64,000 bases of DNA. Origin: SIG480 sp045595365. Lineage in GTDB: Bacteria > Bacillota > Clostridia > Oscillospirales > JAAYXM01. This document shows, one piece after another, positions 8,152 to 17,642 of this stretch. The notes below the pieces were generated by a model. The model searched no databases and was not told the origin of the DNA. It was given only the letters and a program-made list of their open reading frames with translations. A program made the translations under genes and the position numbers. The first letter of the stretch is position 1; each line of letters opens with the position of its first letter. The stretch is taken from positions 24,614-88,613 of the forward strand of contig JAZOAI010000005.1 in assembly GCA_045595365.1 (NCBI GenBank), given 5' to 3'.

Positions 8152-8490
8152 TTATTCCCAGGTTTTCCAGATGTCAGGGCAGAAGCCGATTGTTATCTCT
8201 CTGCCGTTTCTGACGATTGGAGTTGTGATGAGAGATGGATTCTCCATGAGCTTTTCGCATTTTGCAACATCATCTGCAAGGTATTCGATAAAGCTATCTG
8301 CATACCCCTTAGCTTTATTGTTAATCATTGCAACAAGCCCCACGCGGCTTTTTACAAGCTCAAATTCGCGAGGGGAGAGGCCGAAACGCGGAAGGTCAAC
8401 GGATTGGAACTTGATCCTGCGTTCTTTGAAATAACGCTCTGCTTTTTTTGTGTCAAAGCAGTTTTTTGCACCATAAATCTGAATGTTCAT
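8152..8490 (-). CDS. ArsC/Spx-family thioredoxin-fold protein
   Basis: 112 residues. The N-terminus MNIQIYGAKNCFDTKKAERY has a single Cys (Cys11) at the place of the arsenate-reductase nucleophile, and TPIVRNGREITIGF near the C-terminus matches the ArsC-family anion-binding region. There is no Spx CxxC pair. Glutaredoxin-type arsenate reductases share this fold, but many small members have no proven substrate and no ars genes are nearby. I therefore keep the call at family level. It lies 30 bases after the clpE-like gene. Confidence 0.75.
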   Translation of the reverse strand: MNIQIYGAKNCFDTKKAERYFKERRIKFQSVDLPRFGLSPREFELVKSRVGLVAMINNKAKGYADSFIEYLADDVAKCEKLMENPSLITTPIVRNGREITIGFCPDIWKTWE

Positions 8491-8520
8491 CGTATTACCC
8501 CAATCAGGAAAATTATTTGA

Positions 8521-10818
8521 TTAAATTGCCTTTACACTGAGATTTCCGTCGTTGACGGTAACTCCGACGGCAGTAATAGTGTTCTCGTAATTCTCAATTA
8601 TCAGATTTGCGATAACGTCTTCAAGCTCTTTCTGGATAACACGGCGAAGGTTTCTCGCGCCGTATTTCTGGGAGAAGGATTTTTCCGCAAGATAATCAAT
8701 AAGAGAATCGTCAAAATTGAGAGAAATCTGCTTTTCCGAAAGGGAAGCCGAGAGATCCGAAAGCATAATTTTCGCAATCGCCTTGAAATTGTCGCGTGAA
8801 AGCGGGTTGAAGGCAACAATTTCGTCAATTCGGTTTATAAACTCAGGGCGGAGGAAATCGGAAAGCGCCTTCATCGTGCGCTCGCGATTCTGCTCGGAGG
8901 CAGTATGCGAAAAGCCAACTGTCCCGCTTCCTGACTGACTTCCGGCATTTGAGGTCATAACGATAACAACATTTTCAAAGTTGACCTCGCGCCCCTGAGC
9001 GTCGGTAATCCGCCCGTCATCAAGAACCTGAAGAAGAATGTTCAGTACATCCGGATGTGCCTTTTCAATCTCATCGAACAAAACAACGGAATACGGCTTT
9101 CTGCGGATTTTTTCCGTAAGCTGGCCTGCTTCGTCATAGCCGACATATCCCGGAGGCGCGCCGATGAGCTTGGACACCGCGTGCTTTTCCATAAACTCTG
9201 ACATATCAAGGCGAATGAGAGATTCGGGAGTGTTAAAAAGGTCAGCTGCAAGACACTTGACAAGCTCCGTTTTTCCGACGCCTGTCGAGCCTGTAAAGAG
9301 AAATGATACGGGCTTGCGCTTGGGAGAAATTCCAACTCGGTTTCTCTTAATTGCAGCCGCAACGGCAGCTACAGCCTCATCCTGGCCGATTATTCTCTCC
9401 TTCAGGCGGGCCTCAAGCTCGGATAAACGCTTGAACTCCGTCTCACGGATTGATGATGCGGGGATTTTTGTCCATAACTCAATGACCTTTGCGAGGTGCT
9501 CTATGGACAGCTCGGGAGTGGGGGTGGAGTCGATCTCAGAGAGCCGCTCAAGAAGCCGACACTCATCGCTTTTGAGATTTGCAAACCTCTCAAACGCAGA
9601 GTCTGCAGGCTCTGCTGAGAGAGCCTCTCGCTCGGCTTCAATCTCCGAAAGCTTCCGTCTGATTTCGTTCCGCTCGCATATAAGCGCACTTGTGAGGTTT
9701 AAGTCAGAGCAAGCTTCATCTATAAGGTCGATTGCTTTATCCGGAAGAAAACGGTCGGTTATATAACGTTCGGAAAGGATTACAGCAAGCCGCGCAATTT
9801 TGTCGGTTATTTTAACGCCGTGATATTCCTCATAATAATGAGCTATTCCGCGGATAATTTCAACCGCTTCATCAATAGACGGCTCACTGACAGTAACTGT
9901 CTGGAAACGGCGTTCAAGCGCGCTGTCCTTTTCAATATGCTTTCTGTATTCGGTAAAGGTTGTTGCACCGATAACCTGAATTTCGCCGCGGGAGAGGGCA
10001 GGCTTCAGAATGTTTGCTGCATTCATCGAGCCTTCAGCATCGCCCGCGCCTACGAGGTTGTGAACCTCGTCTATAACAAGAATAACGTTGCCTTTTTTCT
10101 TTATGTCGTCAATAAGCCCCTTCATTCGGCTCTCAAACTGGCCGCGGAACTGCGTTCCCGCAACAAGCGAGGTCAGGTCGAGAAGATAAATTTCTTTGCC
10201 GCGAAGCTTCTCGGGGACATCACCCTCTGCAGTCTTAATAGCAAGGCCCTCTGCAATAGCAGTTTTTCCGACACCCGGCTCTCCTATAAGGCAGGGGTTG
10301 TTCTTCTGGCGTCTGTTGAGAATTTGTATAACTCGCTCAATTTCAGATTCTCTGCCGACTATGCGGTCAAGAGCGCCCGATTTTGCGCGTTCTGTCAGAG
10401 AAATGCAGAAGTTGTCAAGATGCTTGTATTTAGCAGGCTTTTTGTCTGCCTTGTTCGGCTCATGAGCGGATTTTGGCTCACCTGCGTTTCCGGAAGGCTG
10501 CGAGGGCATTGAGCCGAAAAGCTTGTTAAGGAAGGGGAAGGTAGCTGTTTTTCCGTCACTATCATCAGAGTCGTCATCAGAAATGGCGGGAAGGTCGTCG
10601 GTTTCGCCGTTTAACATCCCCATCATTTCGGTAGTCATGGCATCGAGCTCTTCATCTGATATGCCAAGCTTTGTCATAAAATCATCAACGGGCTTGATTC
10701 CAAGCTCTCTTGCACACTTAAGACAAATCCCTTCGCTTACGGAATTTTCACCCTCCATTTTAGTGATAAAGATTACAGCAAGGTTTTTTTTGCATCTGCT
10801 GCATAAAGTAGGTTGCAT
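8521..10818 (-). CDS. clpE: ClpE-type Clp protease ATPase subunit
   Basis: 765 residues. An N-terminal zinc module (CSRC 6-9, CLKC 32-35) replaces the ClpN repeats of ClpC, which is the hallmark of ClpE. It is followed by an acidic Asp/Ser linker, AAA-1 with Walker A GEPGVGKT (179-186), a coiled UVR-like insert, AAA-2 with GSTGVGKT (510-517) and a C-terminal D2 domain. Such proteins unfold substrates for ClpP. It starts 27 bases after pgsA, so it is probably co-transcribed; I saw no clear CtsR operator in that gap. Confidence 0.85.
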   Translation of the reverse strand: MQPTLCSRCKKNLAVIFITKMEGENSVSEGICLKCARELGIKPVDDFMTKLGISDEELDAMTTEMMGMLNGETDDLPAISDDDSDDSDGKTATFPFLNKLFGSMPSQPSGNAGEPKSAHEPNKADKKPAKYKHLDNFCISLTERAKSGALDRIVGRESEIERVIQILNRRQKNNPCLIGEPGVGKTAIAEGLAIKTAEGDVPEKLRGKEIYLLDLTSLVAGTQFRGQFESRMKGLIDDIKKKGNVILVIDEVHNLVGAGDAEGSMNAANILKPALSRGEIQVIGATTFTEYRKHIEKDSALERRFQTVTVSEPSIDEAVEIIRGIAHYYEEYHGVKITDKIARLAVILSERYITDRFLPDKAIDLIDEACSDLNLTSALICERNEIRRKLSEIEAEREALSAEPADSAFERFANLKSDECRLLERLSEIDSTPTPELSIEHLAKVIELWTKIPASSIRETEFKRLSELEARLKERIIGQDEAVAAVAAAIKRNRVGISPKRKPVSFLFTGSTGVGKTELVKCLAADLFNTPESLIRLDMSEFMEKHAVSKLIGAPPGYVGYDEAGQLTEKIRRKPYSVVLFDEIEKAHPDVLNILLQVLDDGRITDAQGREVNFENVVIVMTSNAGSQSGSGTVGFSHTASEQNRERTMKALSDFLRPEFINRIDEIVAFNPLSRDNFKAIAKIMLSDLSASLSEKQISLNFDDSLIDYLAEKSFSQKYGARNLRRVIQKELEDVIANLIIENYENTITAVGVTVNDGNLSVKAI

Positions 10819-10845
10819 AGTAAAGTACCAGTCCTTTTTTTAAGA

Positions 10846-11394
10846 TTAAAACGATGTGGTATCGTGTGTTTTTTTGAATTTACAGTATTGATAGAGATAG
10901 CTAAAAAATGCGAGGAAAGAAAGGATAACGGCGATACATGCAAAAATTGTCTTTGCAGTTTCGGGAAGTATGTTTTCAAAGAGAAGAATTGCACAACCGC
11001 CTGTGACGAGAAAGACCGTTGCAAGCTTTCCGAGAATATTTGACTTAAACACTGCGGACATTTCGCGATAAAGCGTCACACCGCCGAGAACAAGAAGGAG
11101 ATCCTTTGCAAAAATCAAGGCGATTGTCCACCAGGGGATTAGCCCGACAACCGTAATACAAACAAAGACTGTTATAGTCATCATTTTATCAGCGAGCGGG
11201 TCAAGGATTTTGCCGAGCTTTGTAATCAGATTGAATTTTCGCGCAATTACGCCATCTAAAACGTCTGTTATTCCGGCAACGGCATATATACACGCGGCAA
11301 GAGAGTGAGCATGGGGAAGCTCTGAGAAAAAGAACGCGATGAAAACCGGAACAAGACACATTCGGATGATTGAAAGAAGATTAGGTAGATTCAT
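10846..11394 (-). CDS. pgsA: CDP-diacylglycerol-glycerol-3-phosphate phosphatidyltransferase
   Basis: 182 residues and about four membrane helices. The CDP-alcohol phosphotransferase signature is intact: DVLDGVIARKFNLITKLG followed by KILDPLADK. PgsA makes phosphatidylglycerol-phosphate, the precursor of PG and cardiolipin. The length and the N-terminal MNLPNLLSIIRM fit bacterial PgsA. It lies between a CvpA-family gene and clpE in the long - strand run. Confidence 0.9.
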   Translation of the reverse strand: MNLPNLLSIIRMCLVPVFIAFFFSELPHAHSLAACIYAVAGITDVLDGVIARKFNLITKLGKILDPLADKMMTITVFVCITVVGLIPWWTIALIFAKDLLLVLGGVTLYREMSAVFKSNILGKLATVFLVTGGCAILLFENILPETAKTIFACIAVILSFLAFFSYLYQYCKFKKTHDTTSF

Positions 11395-11430
11395 GAGTTT
11401 GATACTTCCTTATATAAATAATATTCTGCG

Positions 11431-12108
11431 TTATTTTATGAAAAATGCAAAGGGTGAAAAAGAAGTTAAAAAGCGGAGAACAGAGGTTTCAGAAAGGATA
11501 TCGCTTGTCAGATATATTCCCGACTTAATAAGAATAAAAGAAAGCACATTAACTATAAGATAACCGAAAACAAGCCCGAGAATAAGCCCGAGGGCCTTGT
11601 TAATCAGATTGATTCCGGGGAGTTTAGCCGCGAGATTAATAAGTCTCAGCAGAAGCTTGAGAAGTATAAGCGAGACAACAAAAAATACAACAAACAAAAT
11701 CGCGTGTGTAATTTTATAGGCAACGGTTTGAGTCATCGCATTTATTGGCTCAATAATGCTTTGTGAAAGGGTTTTTGAAATGTCTTTAGCAGCATCCGAA
11801 ACTATGCCTTCGGGAATCCCGATGTCGGAAAAAAGCTCCGCTAAACGGTCGGGAGTTTCAGCGCTTGAAGTTTCTTGTGAGGCTTCTGCTTCTTCCTCAA
11901 CGGCACGGTTCAGATAAGGAACAACGTATTTTTCCGATACGATAGGCGTTGCGGCATTTGACAGCGCACCTGCAAGGAGAAAGGCAAGAATCAGCGCGAG
12001 AATGCCTGAAACTGTTTTTATAAGGCCACGCCGCCTGCCGATGAGCGCAGATATAAGCAAGAGCGCAACTGTAAGCGTGTCAATCATCAAAGTATGAGGC
12101 AAATTCAT
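11431..12108 (-). CDS. CvpA-family membrane protein
   Basis: 225 residues. The first helix pair, with the GRRRGLIKTVSGI loop between, and three later hydrophobic segments match the colicin-V-production (CvpA) family. An acidic stretch rich in Glu and Ala (about residues 70-85) lies between the halves. CvpA proteins affect envelope or secretion phenotypes in several bacteria, but the mechanism is unknown. It is 21 bases from the DUF5711 gene upstream. Confidence 0.75.
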   Translation of the reverse strand: MNLPHTLMIDTLTVALLLISALIGRRRGLIKTVSGILALILAFLLAGALSNAATPIVSEKYVVPYLNRAVEEEAEASQETSSAETPDRLAELFSDIGIPEGIVSDAAKDISKTLSQSIIEPINAMTQTVAYKITHAILFVVFFVVSLILLKLLLRLINLAAKLPGINLINKALGLILGLVFGYLIVNVLSFILIKSGIYLTSDILSETSVLRFLTSFSPFAFFIK

Positions 12109-12129
12109 AAGCGGAAACCTCCCGGATTT

Positions 12130-13272
12130 TTATTTGACGTATAATGTTGCGAAATTATCGGATATGGATAATACGGAGCCGTCAGAGTTTACAATGCAGC
12201 GCGAAATATCTGCAGTAATCTTAAATTCGCAGTGAAGCGATAAGTCGCTCTTATATACAACGCACTTATCGGAGAACTGGAGCGCCGTGAAATTGCCTGC
12301 GCTTGATATGGAATAGATGTCCTCGTCAAAGTCGAGCGGCTCAGAAATCTCGCCGTTATCGCTTAAAAATACTACACGCGTGTTCCCGCCGTTGCCATAG
12401 TTATCAAGAAGAATGGCGGTGTGCTTGCCATAGGACTCTGAAAATGCTTTTACTGTGAGCGTCTCGTGAGAAAACTCGGAAATAATTCCGCCATCGCTGC
12501 CAAAAAGGAGAGTCCTGTCATCGCAGATGAGAAGAATTTTTCTGTCCGAGTGATAAGACACACGTAAGGGAACAGAACCACCGAGAGAGTGTGTCGCATA
12601 GAAACCCTCAGAGTCTGTCTTGCAAAGCGAAAGCGCGCTTTGGAACTGGCCGTTTTCAGTCCCGTAGGTAACGATTGCCGAAGCCTTTCCGTTTGGTGAA
12701 ATTGCCGCATCAAAAATGTATTTTTCAGAAGAATGGAATTTGTAAATCGGCTTGAATGAAGAATTATATATCGTAACGAGAGATTTAGCATCGTCGCTGT
12801 CAGTAACAATCGAAAAATCTCCTGATTTATTCATATTTGCATTTACTATTTTTGATTCGGCAGAAGAGGAGAATAACACCTTTTTGTTATTTGCAACATA
12901 GAAGTTTAAGCCCCCGAGGTCATATGCAAGAAACCGCGATGGAGAAGAAGAAACTGCCGGGTTGCGGAGAAGAACCGGGGAGGAGAGTGAGCTTTTTCCT
13001 GAGAGCTTATACGAGGAAAGCTCGTCGGGAGATACAATGCAGAGGTTTCCTGAAATAAGAGTGAATCTGTTATATTCGTTGGCGTCAAAGCTAACTGAAG
13101 CCTCTGTGGCGTCGCCCCTCACTCCGCTGAAAATCCAATAAGCGAAGCGGCGGATTGAGCCCGAGGTGAATTGGTTGTTTAAAAATATAATTGTGCAGAC
13201 AAAGAGGAGAACGGTTGCAAAGATTGCAAAGCGCCCTGAAAGATGCTTTTTGTTTTTTCTCTTTGGTGCCAT
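12130..13272 (-). CDS. DUF5711-like membrane-anchored beta-propeller protein
   Basis: About 380 residues: a basic head (MAPKRKNKKH), one transmembrane helix (FAIFATVLLFVCTIIFL) and a long extracytoplasmic part rich in beta strands with repeated SLSIC/ISPNGKAS-like turns, as in WD40-like propellers. This is the DUF5711 architecture of Clostridia; no function is known. The start is ATG 13272, eight bases after GGAGG; the ATG at 13287 overlaps that ribosome site. It lies 32 bases after truA. Confidence 0.7.
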   Translation of the reverse strand: MAPKRKNKKHLSGRFAIFATVLLFVCTIIFLNNQFTSGSIRRFAYWIFSGVRGDATEASVSFDANEYNRFTLISGNLCIVSPDELSSYKLSGKSSLSSPVLLRNPAVSSSPSRFLAYDLGGLNFYVANNKKVLFSSSAESKIVNANMNKSGDFSIVTDSDDAKSLVTIYNSSFKPIYKFHSSEKYIFDAAISPNGKASAIVTYGTENGQFQSALSLCKTDSEGFYATHSLGGSVPLRVSYHSDRKILLICDDRTLLFGSDGGIISEFSHETLTVKAFSESYGKHTAILLDNYGNGGNTRVVFLSDNGEISEPLDFDEDIYSISSAGNFTALQFSDKCVVYKSDLSLHCEFKITADISRCIVNSDGSVLSISDNFATLYVK

Positions 13273-13304
13273 AGGATTTTCCTCCATAAAAATGCGGATT
13301 GTAA

Positions 13305-14066
13305 TTAAAACGACAAGCCGAAATGAGTGGGGTATTCAACACGGGTCATATAAAGCCCGTGAGCGGGAGCTGTTGCGCCCGCTCGCGCGCGGTCGCCAGA
13401 TTTGAGAATGTCGGAAATCGAGTCTGCAGGAATCTTTCCTGACGAAACATCAAGAAGGGTTCCGACAATCGCGCGCGCCATATTATACAAAAAACCATTT
13501 GCGGAGATTCGTATCGCGGTGATATTGTCGTTTTGTGAAACCTCACACGCGAAAATTGTGCGAACAGTTGATTTCACCGGTGTTCCAAGGCTCCTCACGG
13601 CGGAGAAGTCGTGGGTGCCCACAAACTGCTCTGCTGCCTTTTGCATAAGCTCAAGGTTTAAAGGCAGGCGGTTGTGGAGTGCCCGCCCCTCAAGAAATGG
13701 GTCGCGTACGGGGGAAGTGTATATGTAGTAAGTATATTCTTTTTCGATGCAGGAGTGAACGGGGTGAAAGTCGGAAGGGACCAAGAACGCGCGCCTTACC
13801 GAAATGTCCGGCGGCAGAAAGGCGTTAATGCCGAAAGGGATTTTGTCGAGCGGGATTCCGGAATCGGTCCGAAGAGATGCAAAATAGTTTTTTGCATGAA
13901 CCCCCGTATCCGTTCGGCCACAGCCGACGACCTTTATATTCTCATTAAAAAGGCTTGTTGCGGCAGCATTAAGAGTGTCCTGAATGCTCTTTGAGTTTGC
14001 CTGGCTCTGCCAGCCGTGGTAGCCTTGTCCGTCATAGGACAGGAGAAGCGCAATGCTTTTCGTCAT
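13305..14066 (-). CDS. truA: tRNA pseudouridine(38-40) synthase TruA
   Basis: 253 residues. The catalytic motif is GRTDTGVHA with the essential Asp at residue 53, and the YDGQGYHGWQSQ start is typical. TruA modifies the anticodon stem-loop. The ATG overlaps the last four bases of ecfT, so the two are translationally coupled. The order ecfA1-ecfA2-ecfT-truA is conserved in Bacillota. Confidence 0.95.
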   Translation of the reverse strand: MTKSIALLLSYDGQGYHGWQSQANSKSIQDTLNAAATSLFNENIKVVGCGRTDTGVHAKNYFASLRTDSGIPLDKIPFGINAFLPPDISVRRAFLVPSDFHPVHSCIEKEYTYYIYTSPVRDPFLEGRALHNRLPLNLELMQKAAEQFVGTHDFSAVRSLGTPVKSTVRTIFACEVSQNDNITAIRISANGFLYNMARAIVGTLLDVSSGKIPADSISDILKSGDRARAGATAPAHGLYMTRVEYPTHFGLSF

Positions 14067-14887
14067 ATCAAAACACCTGCTTTGAGTGTATGAGAAAGAA
14101 ATACCGATAATGCGAAAATGAATACAGACACGATAAGAGCGGCATAGTCGAGTGATGCAAACTTCAGCTCACGGAGACTTGTGCGCCCCTCGCCGCCGTG
14201 ATAGCAACGGCATTCCATAGCAAGAGCAAGGTCCTCTGCACGGCGGAAAGCATTGATGAAAAGCGGGATAAGAACTGGGATGAGAGCCCTTGCACGGCTG
14301 ATTATTCCGCCTGTTTCAAAGCTTGCGCCGCGGGATTTCTGGGCAGACATTATTTTGTCTGTTTCATCTATGAGAGTAGGAATAAAACGAAGCGCAATCG
14401 ACATCATCATCGAAAGTTCGTGAACCGGAAACTTCACGCGCTTTAAAGGCGTGAGAAGTTCTTCAAGCCCATCTGTCAGCATAATGGGAGATGTTGTATA
14501 TGAGAGCATAACGAATGTCCCGACAACCAGAAGAACTATCCTGAAAACCATAAAAAGCGCAGTGAAAAGCCCGCCTGAAGTGATTGTTATGAACTTGAAA
14601 CTCAGAAGAACCTTTCCTTCGGTAGTATAAAAAACATTGAGAATTGCCGTAAAAACGAGAAGAATAAGAATCGGCCTAAGGCTTTTAAAAATCAGCCTGA
14701 AATCTATTTTTGTCATAAAAACGACAGCTAAAAGAAAAAGCGACATAATGAGATAAGGAAAAATTCCACGGCAAAGAAAGAGCGTGATTATGAAAAGAAC
14801 GGTGATAATAAGCTTGGTTCTGGGGTCGAGCCTGTGGACGAGGCTGTTTCCCGGGAAATACTGACCGAGAGCAACATCCTTAATCAT
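14063..14887 (-). CDS. ecfT: Energy-coupling factor transporter membrane subunit EcfT
   Basis: 274 residues and about five or six helices. Its N-terminus (GQYFPGNSLVHRLDPRTKL) is the EcfT signature, and the two Ala-Arg-Gly-like coupling motifs (QKSRGASFE and MECRCYHGG) that contact the ATPases are present. The start is ATG 14887, eight bases after GGAGG; it overlaps the end of ecfA2 by eight bases. Together with EcfA1/EcfA2 it powers many separate S subunits for vitamin uptake; no S subunit is in the window. Confidence 0.92.
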   Translation of the reverse strand: MIKDVALGQYFPGNSLVHRLDPRTKLIITVLFIITLFLCRGIFPYLIMSLFLLAVVFMTKIDFRLIFKSLRPILILLVFTAILNVFYTTEGKVLLSFKFITITSGGLFTALFMVFRIVLLVVGTFVMLSYTTSPIMLTDGLEELLTPLKRVKFPVHELSMMMSIALRFIPTLIDETDKIMSAQKSRGASFETGGIISRARALIPVLIPLFINAFRRAEDLALAMECRCYHGGEGRTSLRELKFASLDYAALIVSVFIFALSVFLSHTLKAGVLI

Positions 14888-15743
14888 TGTGCGCACCTCC
14901 AAGCGAGAGAATTGCAGAAACCGCCTGGTCTACAGTATAAATAGCTTCGGGAAGCTGGATATTGCGGCTTCTTAAAGCGTTTGCTATATGAGTGATCTGA
15001 GGAAGGTCAAGCCCTGCCGAGATAAGCTTCTCGGAATGAGAAAAAACTTCATCGGGAGCACCTGAGAGCATAATGGAGCCGTCTTTCATAACGATGAGCC
15101 TGTCGGCGAGGGAAGCAATGTCTTCCATACTGTGAGATACTATTATAACGGCGGCTTGCATCTCGTCGCGGTATATCCGCAGAGCATTGAGAAGGTCCTC
15201 TCTTCCGAGCGGGTCAAGCCCGGCAGTCGGCTCATCGAGAATAAGAACCTTCGGACGCATGGCAATAACGCCCGCTATAGCAACGCGCCGCTTCTGCCCG
15301 CCTGAAAGCTCAAAGGGGGAGAGGGGCAAAAGAGCTTCGTCAAGCCCGGCAAAGCGCGCCGCCTCGCGCACACGCTCATCAATCTCGGATTCAGAAAGCC
15401 CCATATTTTTCGGGCCAAAGGAAATATCCTTATAAACCGTTTCTTCAAAGAGCTGATATTCGGGATACTGAAGGACAAGCCCAACCTTAAAACGGATGCT
15501 GTGAGTAAACTCACGGGATTTGAAGATGTCCTCGCCTTCGTAGAGAATAGAGCCGGATGACGGCTTTATAAGGCCGTTCAAGTGAGAAATCAGCGTCGAT
15601 TTCCCCGAGCCCGTATGGCCGATAACGCCGAGCGTTTCGCCGGCGTAAATGTCAAGGTCTATATTATTTATCGCAGCACATTCAAACGGAGTTTTAGGGC
15701 TGTATATATGAGAAAGGCCGCGTATGCTCATAATCGGGTTCAC
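14880..15743 (-). CDS. ecfA2: Energy-coupling factor ATPase EcfA2
   Basis: About 287 residues. It has Walker A GHTGSGKS, the Q-loop in GLVLQYPEYQLFEETV, the signature FELSGGQKRRVAIAG and Walker B VLILDEPTAGLDP. The in-frame GTG at 15755 overlaps the GGAGG site, so GTG 15743 (or ATG 15731) is the more likely start. It follows ecfA1 after about 20 bases and overlaps ecfT. Confidence 0.92.
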   Translation of the reverse strand: MNPIMSIRGLSHIYSPKTPFECAAINNIDLDIYAGETLGVIGHTGSGKSTLISHLNGLIKPSSGSILYEGEDIFKSREFTHSIRFKVGLVLQYPEYQLFEETVYKDISFGPKNMGLSESEIDERVREAARFAGLDEALLPLSPFELSGGQKRRVAIAGVIAMRPKVLILDEPTAGLDPLGREDLLNALRIYRDEMQAAVIIVSHSMEDIASLADRLIVMKDGSIMLSGAPDEVFSHSEKLISAGLDLPQITHIANALRSRNIQLPEAIYTVDQAVSAILSLGGAHND

Positions 15744-15764
15744 AGTCTGAGACACCTCCGAAAG

Positions 15765-16607
15765 CTAACTAAGACTTTTGAAAATTGCGTCGACACATTC
15801 ATCAACCGTGATGTTGTCGAGCGGGATAGAAAAACCGTTTTTGTTAAGCTCGCTCAGAAGCTCAACGGTCTGAGGAACGTCAAGGCTAAGCGAATGTAGC
15901 TTTTCAATGTTTGGGAAAATTTCGCGGGGAGTTCCCTCCATAACAATCTTCCCGTTATCCATAACTATGATTCTGTCGGCGGAAACCGCTTCGTTCATAT
16001 GGTGAGTTATAAGAACTACGGTAATTCCGTGATTCTTGTTAAGGTCGTCGATAATTGATAAAACATCGCGGCGACCAATGGGGTCAAGCATCGCAGTCGG
16101 CTCGTCCAAAACTATGCAGCGCGGGCGCATGGCAATTACGCCTGCAATCGCGATGCGCTGCTTTTGGCCTCCCGAGAGAAGATGCGGCGCATGCTCGCGG
16201 TATTCATACATTCCAACGGTTTTTAAGGCATCGTCGACACGCCGGCGGATTTCCTCTCGCGAAAATCCTAAGTTTTCGGGCCCGAAGGCAACGTCTTCTT
16301 CTGTTATTGTTGCAACGATCTGATTGTCGGGATTCTGAAACACCATTCCGCAGGTGCGGCGGATTTCAAGGAGAAGCGCCTCATCAAGCGTGTCCATCCC
16401 GTCAACGTAGACCTTGCCGCCGCAGGGGAGAAGAACTGCGTTAAAATGCTTTGCAAGTGACGACTTCCCCGAGCCGTTTCGCCCGAGGATAACGAGATAC
16501 TCGCCCTCTTTGACGGAGATGCTCACTTCGGAAAGAGCAGTGTTTGGGATGTCGCCGTCGAGGTTATATTTGAATGTAAGGTTTTGAGATTTTATAATTT
16601 CATTCAT
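15765..16607 (-). CDS. ecfA1: Energy-coupling factor ATPase EcfA1
   Basis: 280 residues. It has Walker A GRNGSGKS, Q-loop MVFQNPDNQIVATI, signature LLSGGQKQRIAIAG and Walker B CIVLDEPTAMLDP. ATG 16607 is eight bases after GGGAG; the TTG at 16613 abuts the ribosome site. It is the first of the three ECF core genes, 23 bases after the methyltransferase gene, and pairs with EcfA2 as the ATPase heterodimer. Confidence 0.92.
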   Translation of the reverse strand: MNEIIKSQNLTFKYNLDGDIPNTALSEVSISVKEGEYLVILGRNGSGKSSLAKHFNAVLLPCGGKVYVDGMDTLDEALLLEIRRTCGMVFQNPDNQIVATITEEDVAFGPENLGFSREEIRRRVDDALKTVGMYEYREHAPHLLSGGQKQRIAIAGVIAMRPRCIVLDEPTAMLDPIGRRDVLSIIDDLNKNHGITVVLITHHMNEAVSADRIIVMDNGKIVMEGTPREIFPNIEKLHSLSLDVPQTVELLSELNKNGFSIPLDNITVDECVDAIFKSLS

Positions 16608-16630
16608 TTTCAAGACTCCCGAGATTTATG

Positions 16631-17494
16631 CTAAACTGCAGACCACCGCATGGCGCTTCCGGCGGGAAGGAAAAGGCCTGTTTCCTCAACCTCAAGCCCA
16701 AGCTCGTCACACTCGCTCCTGCCGCCATAGGTGCTTGTGAAAATCATATCCGAGATATATCTTAAAACTGACGGGGCAAGCCCTGTCGTGTAAGAACTTA
16801 TGAGAACAAAGAGTGGCGAATCGGAGAGAACGCCCGAGCAGAGCTTGACAAAATCAAAGAGATTGTTTTCAAGCTTCCATATTTCGCCGGTAGGCCCGCG
16901 GCCATATGAGGGAGGGTCCATTATAATGGCGTCGTATTTTCTGCCGCGTCTGATTTCGCGCTCAACAAATTTTGCACAGTCATCAACTATCCAACGAATC
17001 GGGGCATCGGAAAGCCCGGATGAAGCTGCGTTTTCTCTTGCCCAGGCAACCATCCCGCGAGCCGCGTCAACATGGCAGACTGAGGCGCCCGCAGAGGAGG
17101 CGGCAATAGTAGCAGCCCCTGTGTAGGCAAAGAGATTTAAAACATTTATCGGGCGGCCTGCCGCTCTGATTTTTTCTCTTATAAAGTCCCAGTTTGAAGC
17201 CTGTTCGGGAAAGATTCCGGTATGCTTGAAGTTCATCGGCTTAAGGTTAAATGTGAGGTCTTTATACGAAATCTGCCACGAAGCGGGAAGGTTTCTGTTG
17301 GTCCAGCTTCCTCCTCCGGTTGAGGATCGGGAATAAAGTGCGTCATATTTCTGCCAACGCGGGTTTTTGCGCGGAGAAGTCCAGATAGCCTGGGGCTCGG
17401 GGCGAACAAGAAAATAGTCTCCCCAGCGCTCGAGCTTTTCGCCGCTTCCGCAATCTATTACACTGTAATCGTCAAAGTTTTTTGCAATCCACAT
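16631..17494 (-). CDS. Class I SAM-dependent methyltransferase, RlmI/RlmK-related
   Basis: 287 residues. The SAM-binding strand is VLNLFAYTGAATIAASSAGA and the catalytic-region motif is IIMDPPSYGRG, as in the C-terminal domains of 23S rRNA methyltransferases of the RlmI/RlmK type (Pfam Methyltrans_SAM). The usual N-terminal PUA domain is absent, so the exact RNA target is open. It heads the - strand run that continues into ecfA1 and has a near-consensus promoter directly upstream. Confidence 0.8.
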   Translation of the reverse strand: MWIAKNFDDYSVIDCGSGEKLERWGDYFLVRPEPQAIWTSPRKNPRWQKYDALYSRSSTGGGSWTNRNLPASWQISYKDLTFNLKPMNFKHTGIFPEQASNWDFIREKIRAAGRPINVLNLFAYTGAATIAASSAGASVCHVDAARGMVAWARENAASSGLSDAPIRWIVDDCAKFVEREIRRGRKYDAIIMDPPSYGRGPTGEIWKLENNLFDFVKLCSGVLSDSPLFVLISSYTTGLAPSVLRYISDMIFTSTYGGRSECDELGLEVEETGLFLPAGSAMRWSAV

Positions 17495-17529
17495 AGCGTT
17501 TCGTTCCTTAAATTTACATTTGATATTTT

Positions 17530-17558
17530 ATCATACCACAAAAAAGCCAAAAGGTCAA
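17530..17558 (-). promoter_or_regulatory. Promoter of the methyltransferase-ecf-truA run
   Basis: On the reverse strand TTGACC (17558-17553), 17 bases, TATGAT (17535-17530). A 9-base inverted repeat AAAAAAGCC/GGCTTTTTT (17539-17575) spans the -35 region and may be incidental. Confidence 0.7.
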
Positions 17559-17642
17559 TGAAACAAAGGCTTTTTTAAGCTGTCATATTTGACTTTTTTA
17601 TGAAATAAATATTAATAAAAAGATTTGAAAGGAAAGATTGAT

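Noticed and set aside
8152..8490. Arsenic-resistance function for the ArsC-like gene
   Set aside because: No arsB, arsR or acr3 gene is adjacent and many small family members are unrelated to arsenate, so only the fold is called.
9820..10512. 230-codon open frame opposite clpE
   Set aside because: It is antisense to a conserved AAA+ gene and reflects codon bias, not a second gene.
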